DNA from: Gammaproteobacteria bacterium
Lineage (GTDB): Bacteria; Pseudomonadota; Gammaproteobacteria; PS1; Pseudothioglobaceae
Assembly (NCBI GenBank): GCA_015658965.1
Contig: DQNX01000003.1
Coordinates: forward strand, 1-7,610
Length of the DNA stretch: 7,610 nucleotides
Direction: 5' to 3'
This document shows, in pieces, positions 5,675 through 7,610 of this stretch. The first letter of the stretch is position 1. Each line of letters starts with the position of its first letter. The translations under genes and the position numbers were made by a program. Under the pieces are notes generated by a model. It saw only the letters and a list, made by a program, of their open reading frames with translations, ran no database searches and was not told the origin of the DNA.

Positions 5675-7610
5675 ACGTGCTCCTTTTTGTGTTCAAATTC
5701 AATGGTAATAATGGCGCCGTGAGGCACCACATTGCCAGCAAAAATTCGTCCATCGTGTTGTTCAATAATATTTTGTACAATGGCCATGCCCAGTCCGCTG
5801 CCTTTAACCTTAGTGGTCACGTATGGCTCAAATACGTGTTCAATCACTGCCTCATCAAAACCATCGCCATTGTCTATAATGCTTAAACGCACTATACCCT
5901 CGCCACTCAGATATTGGGTGGCAACATTCACCGTCAAATCACGACCCTCTTCAACCGACTCAACCGAATTCTTAATCAGATTAATCAACATTCTAGAAAT
6001 GCTGTTGGCATCCAAAAGCAATTCCGGCAGATCGCCTGAAGGGTTAAATTCGATGCTGATATTGCTTTGCGCATCGTACAATTCAATCGACTGATTGATT
6101 ATTGCGTTAAGATCGGCAAGCTTGCGCTCAATGTGTGGGGTGTTGGCATAATCTGCAAACGCACTCACCATCTTATCCATAGAGATCACTTGATCAATAA
6201 TCACGGTAGTGGTTTTATCCATAATTTCCAAATCTTTGTCTTTAAGCTTTTCTAAAAATTTATTTCTCAGACGCTGAGCAGACAATAAAATTGGTGTAAG
6301 TGGGTTTTTAATCTCATGTGCAATACGCACGGCCACCTCACCCCAAGCGGCTTTTTTCTGTGCCCTATGAAGCCTAGAGACGTCTTTAATAATAATCACA
6401 TAACCCAGCGCTTTATCATTGGAATCGAGCGCCGCCCCTTGGCAAGACAACAAAACGTGTCGATTAGACAGTGTCAGCTCGAACTCTTCACTCCATTCGC
6501 CTAAATTTTGTTCAAATCGATCTTTCACCATTGAGAACAAAGCCTCAAGATGGGTGTTTTTTTCTGATATTTTCTGACACAAACTGCCAATAAATTGTTG
6601 TTCATTGTCAATCGCCAATATCTTGCCAATCATCGGGTTAATCAGTTGAATATTGCTGTCTTCATCCAAGCCAATCACGCCGAAAGAATATTTCAAAATA
6701 GTTTCCAAGTACAGGTTGTGCGTATCCAAACCTTGTCTTGATGATTTAATCTGCTTGGCCATTTCGTTAAATTGGCCAATTAACTCACGCATATCCTTGC
6801 TTTCCTCTTGGTTCTGCACCAAGACATCATAATTCCCTTTGGTAATTTCTTTTGAGGCAATTGATAAATTATGCATTGGACGCATAAGCTGATCAATCAT
6901 CTTAAAAACAATTAACAAAACACTCAATACGGTCAATAAAACCGTTGAAGAGAAATCCAATAAAAAATTCTTTTGGGTGAGCGAGGTATTTACATCAAAT
7001 TTAATTGCATTGGCGTAATGATAAAAACCTTTCACCTGCCCTAAAAAGCTTAATAAGTTAGGGTCAGTTGCATAAACAGCGGTAATACGTATAAATTTTT
7101 TATCAGGCCTTTTGGTTAGTTGCCTGGTTGACATTTGAACTGTAATTATTTTTAATTGCTCATCCTCAAACATCACAAAAGGCTGTATGTCTGCTAATGG
7201 CTGATTATCCTCAACAACACAAATCTGGTTATCCTTACTTTTTGCAATCAGTTCATCTGCTTCATTAACTAACTCAATAAAACAAGCGTACTGATCATCC
7301 ACCAAGCCTTGAACAAAGGTCTGCATGATGTTGCGATAGTCTTTAGACTCTTTTATGTAATTTGAGTAGTTGTTAATTTGTTGTAATAAGTTCCGAGTAT
7401 GGTCCATGTATCGATCATTTCTGACCACTTGTACGCCTTGGTACAAAGCATCGACTTGTTTCAAAAAAACTTTATTAAAATTATTATAGGTGTGTTCAGA
7501 GCGTTTAATATTGTCTTGAATCGTTTGAAATGAAAATAGATAAAAGGACAACACAGGCACAATCACCAACAGGGGGATAATCCTAACGAAAGACCAAGTG
7601 AATTGAGTGC
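5671..7610 (-). CDS. ntrY: NtrY-type membrane sensor histidine kinase (5' end outside window)
   Basis: Inner-membrane sensor kinase, expected to autophosphorylate and pass phosphate to the regulator encoded next. Numbering from the TTG at 7569: first membrane helix running from upstream of residue 1 to about 17; periplasmic sensor region about 18-200 with two cysteines (C96, C117); second membrane helix about 203-223; HAMP about 222-280; PAS about 285-395; dimerisation/phosphoacceptor domain with H418 in RIAHEIKNPLTPI; ATPase domain with N-box N534, G1 DNGDGF (566-571) and G2 GSGLG (590-594). The TTG is not a real start. The frame stays open to the window edge and adds WSFVRIIPL, which completes the first membrane helix, so the true N-terminus is off the right edge. 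The stop overlaps the ntrX ATG in an ATGA. All catalytic residues are present. The signal sensed is unknown; NtrY proteins are linked to nitrogen or redox control in other bacteria. Confidence 0.93.
   Translation of the reverse strand, partial: TQFTWSFVRIIPLLVIVPVLSFYLFSFQTIQDNIKRSEHTYNNFNKVFLKQVDALYQGVQVVRNDRYMDHTRNLLQQINNYSNYIKESKDYRNIMQTFVQGLVDDQYACFIELVNEADELIAKSKDNQICVVEDNQPLADIQPFVMFEDEQLKIITVQMSTRQLTKRPDKKFIRITAVYATDPNLLSFLGQVKGFYHYANAIKFDVNTSLTQKNFLLDFSSTVLLTVLSVLLIVFKMIDQLMRPMHNLSIASKEITKGNYDVLVQNQEESKDMRELIGQFNEMAKQIKSSRQGLDTHNLYLETILKYSFGVIGLDEDSNIQLINPMIGKILAIDNEQQFIGSLCQKISEKNTHLEALFSMVKDRFEQNLGEWSEEFELTLSNRHVLLSCQGAALDSNDKALGYVIIIKDVSRLHRAQKKAAWGEVAVRIAHEIKNPLTPILLSAQRLRNKFLEKLKDKDLEIMDKTTTVIIDQVISMDKMVSAFADYANTPHIERKLADLNAIINQSIELYDAQSNISIEFNPSGDLPELLLDANSISRMLINLIKNSVESVEEGRDLTVNVATQYLSGEGIVRLSIIDNGDGFDEAVIEHVFEPYVTTKVKGSGLGMAIVQNIIEQHDGRIFAGNVVPHGAIITIEFEHKKEHV
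5680..5684 (-). promoter_or_regulatory. Ribosome binding site of ntrX
   Basis: AGGAG on the minus strand, 5 nt upstream of the ntrX ATG and lying inside the last codons of ntrY. It fixes the ntrX start at 5674 and shows that the ATGA junction has its own Shine-Dalgarno sequence in addition to coupling. Confidence 0.75.

Noticed and set aside
5349..6504. Several plus-strand reading frames of 62-120 residues opposite ntrX and ntrY
   Set aside because: All are antisense to strongly conserved kinase and regulator sequence, lack convincing RBSs, and resemble no family I recognise.
1..7610. CRISPR array, tRNA, rRNA, insertion sequence or phage genes
   Set aside because: No regularly spaced repeats, cloverleaf-like sequences, transposase or phage proteins seen in any frame.

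Overview
The window reads as ordinary chromosomal DNA of a gammaproteobacterium. The proteins are closest, from family knowledge, to gammaproteobacterial versions of DinG, TrkH, TrkA, NtrX and NtrY. The moderately AT-rich base composition and compact ATGA gene junctions would fit a streamlined aquatic or symbiotic lineage, for example the sulfur-oxidising SUP05/Thioglobus group, but that placement is an impression and not a search result.

Layout: positions 1-1968 (+) encode a DinG-type iron-sulfur DNA helicase whose first ~30 residues lie off the left edge. Positions 1969-2289 are a non-coding stretch between convergent genes, rich in inverted repeats; the largest is a perfect 14-bp palindrome around a 30-nt centre. 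Positions 7610-2290 (-) are a tightly packed operon read right to left: ntrY (sensor kinase, 5' end off the right edge), a short ntrX-like response regulator, trkA, then trkH. ntrY/ntrX and ntrX/trkA overlap by ATGA; trkA and trkH are 2 nt apart.

How the genes work together: NtrY is a membrane histidine kinase expected to phosphorylate the adjacent regulator. TrkA is the NAD(H)-binding cytoplasmic gating subunit and TrkH the membrane pore of a low-affinity potassium uptake system. Joint transcription suggests coordinated expression of signalling and K+ uptake, but not necessarily a direct functional link.

The most notable point is the ntrX product. It has a normal receiver domain and a normal NtrX-type Fis helix-turn-helix, but the whole central AAA+ sigma-54 activation domain is absent, with no sign of a frameshift. 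It should therefore act without the sigma-54 ATPase mechanism. The second point of interest is the repeat-rich intergenic spacer. I saw no tRNA, rRNA, CRISPR array, transposase or phage gene.
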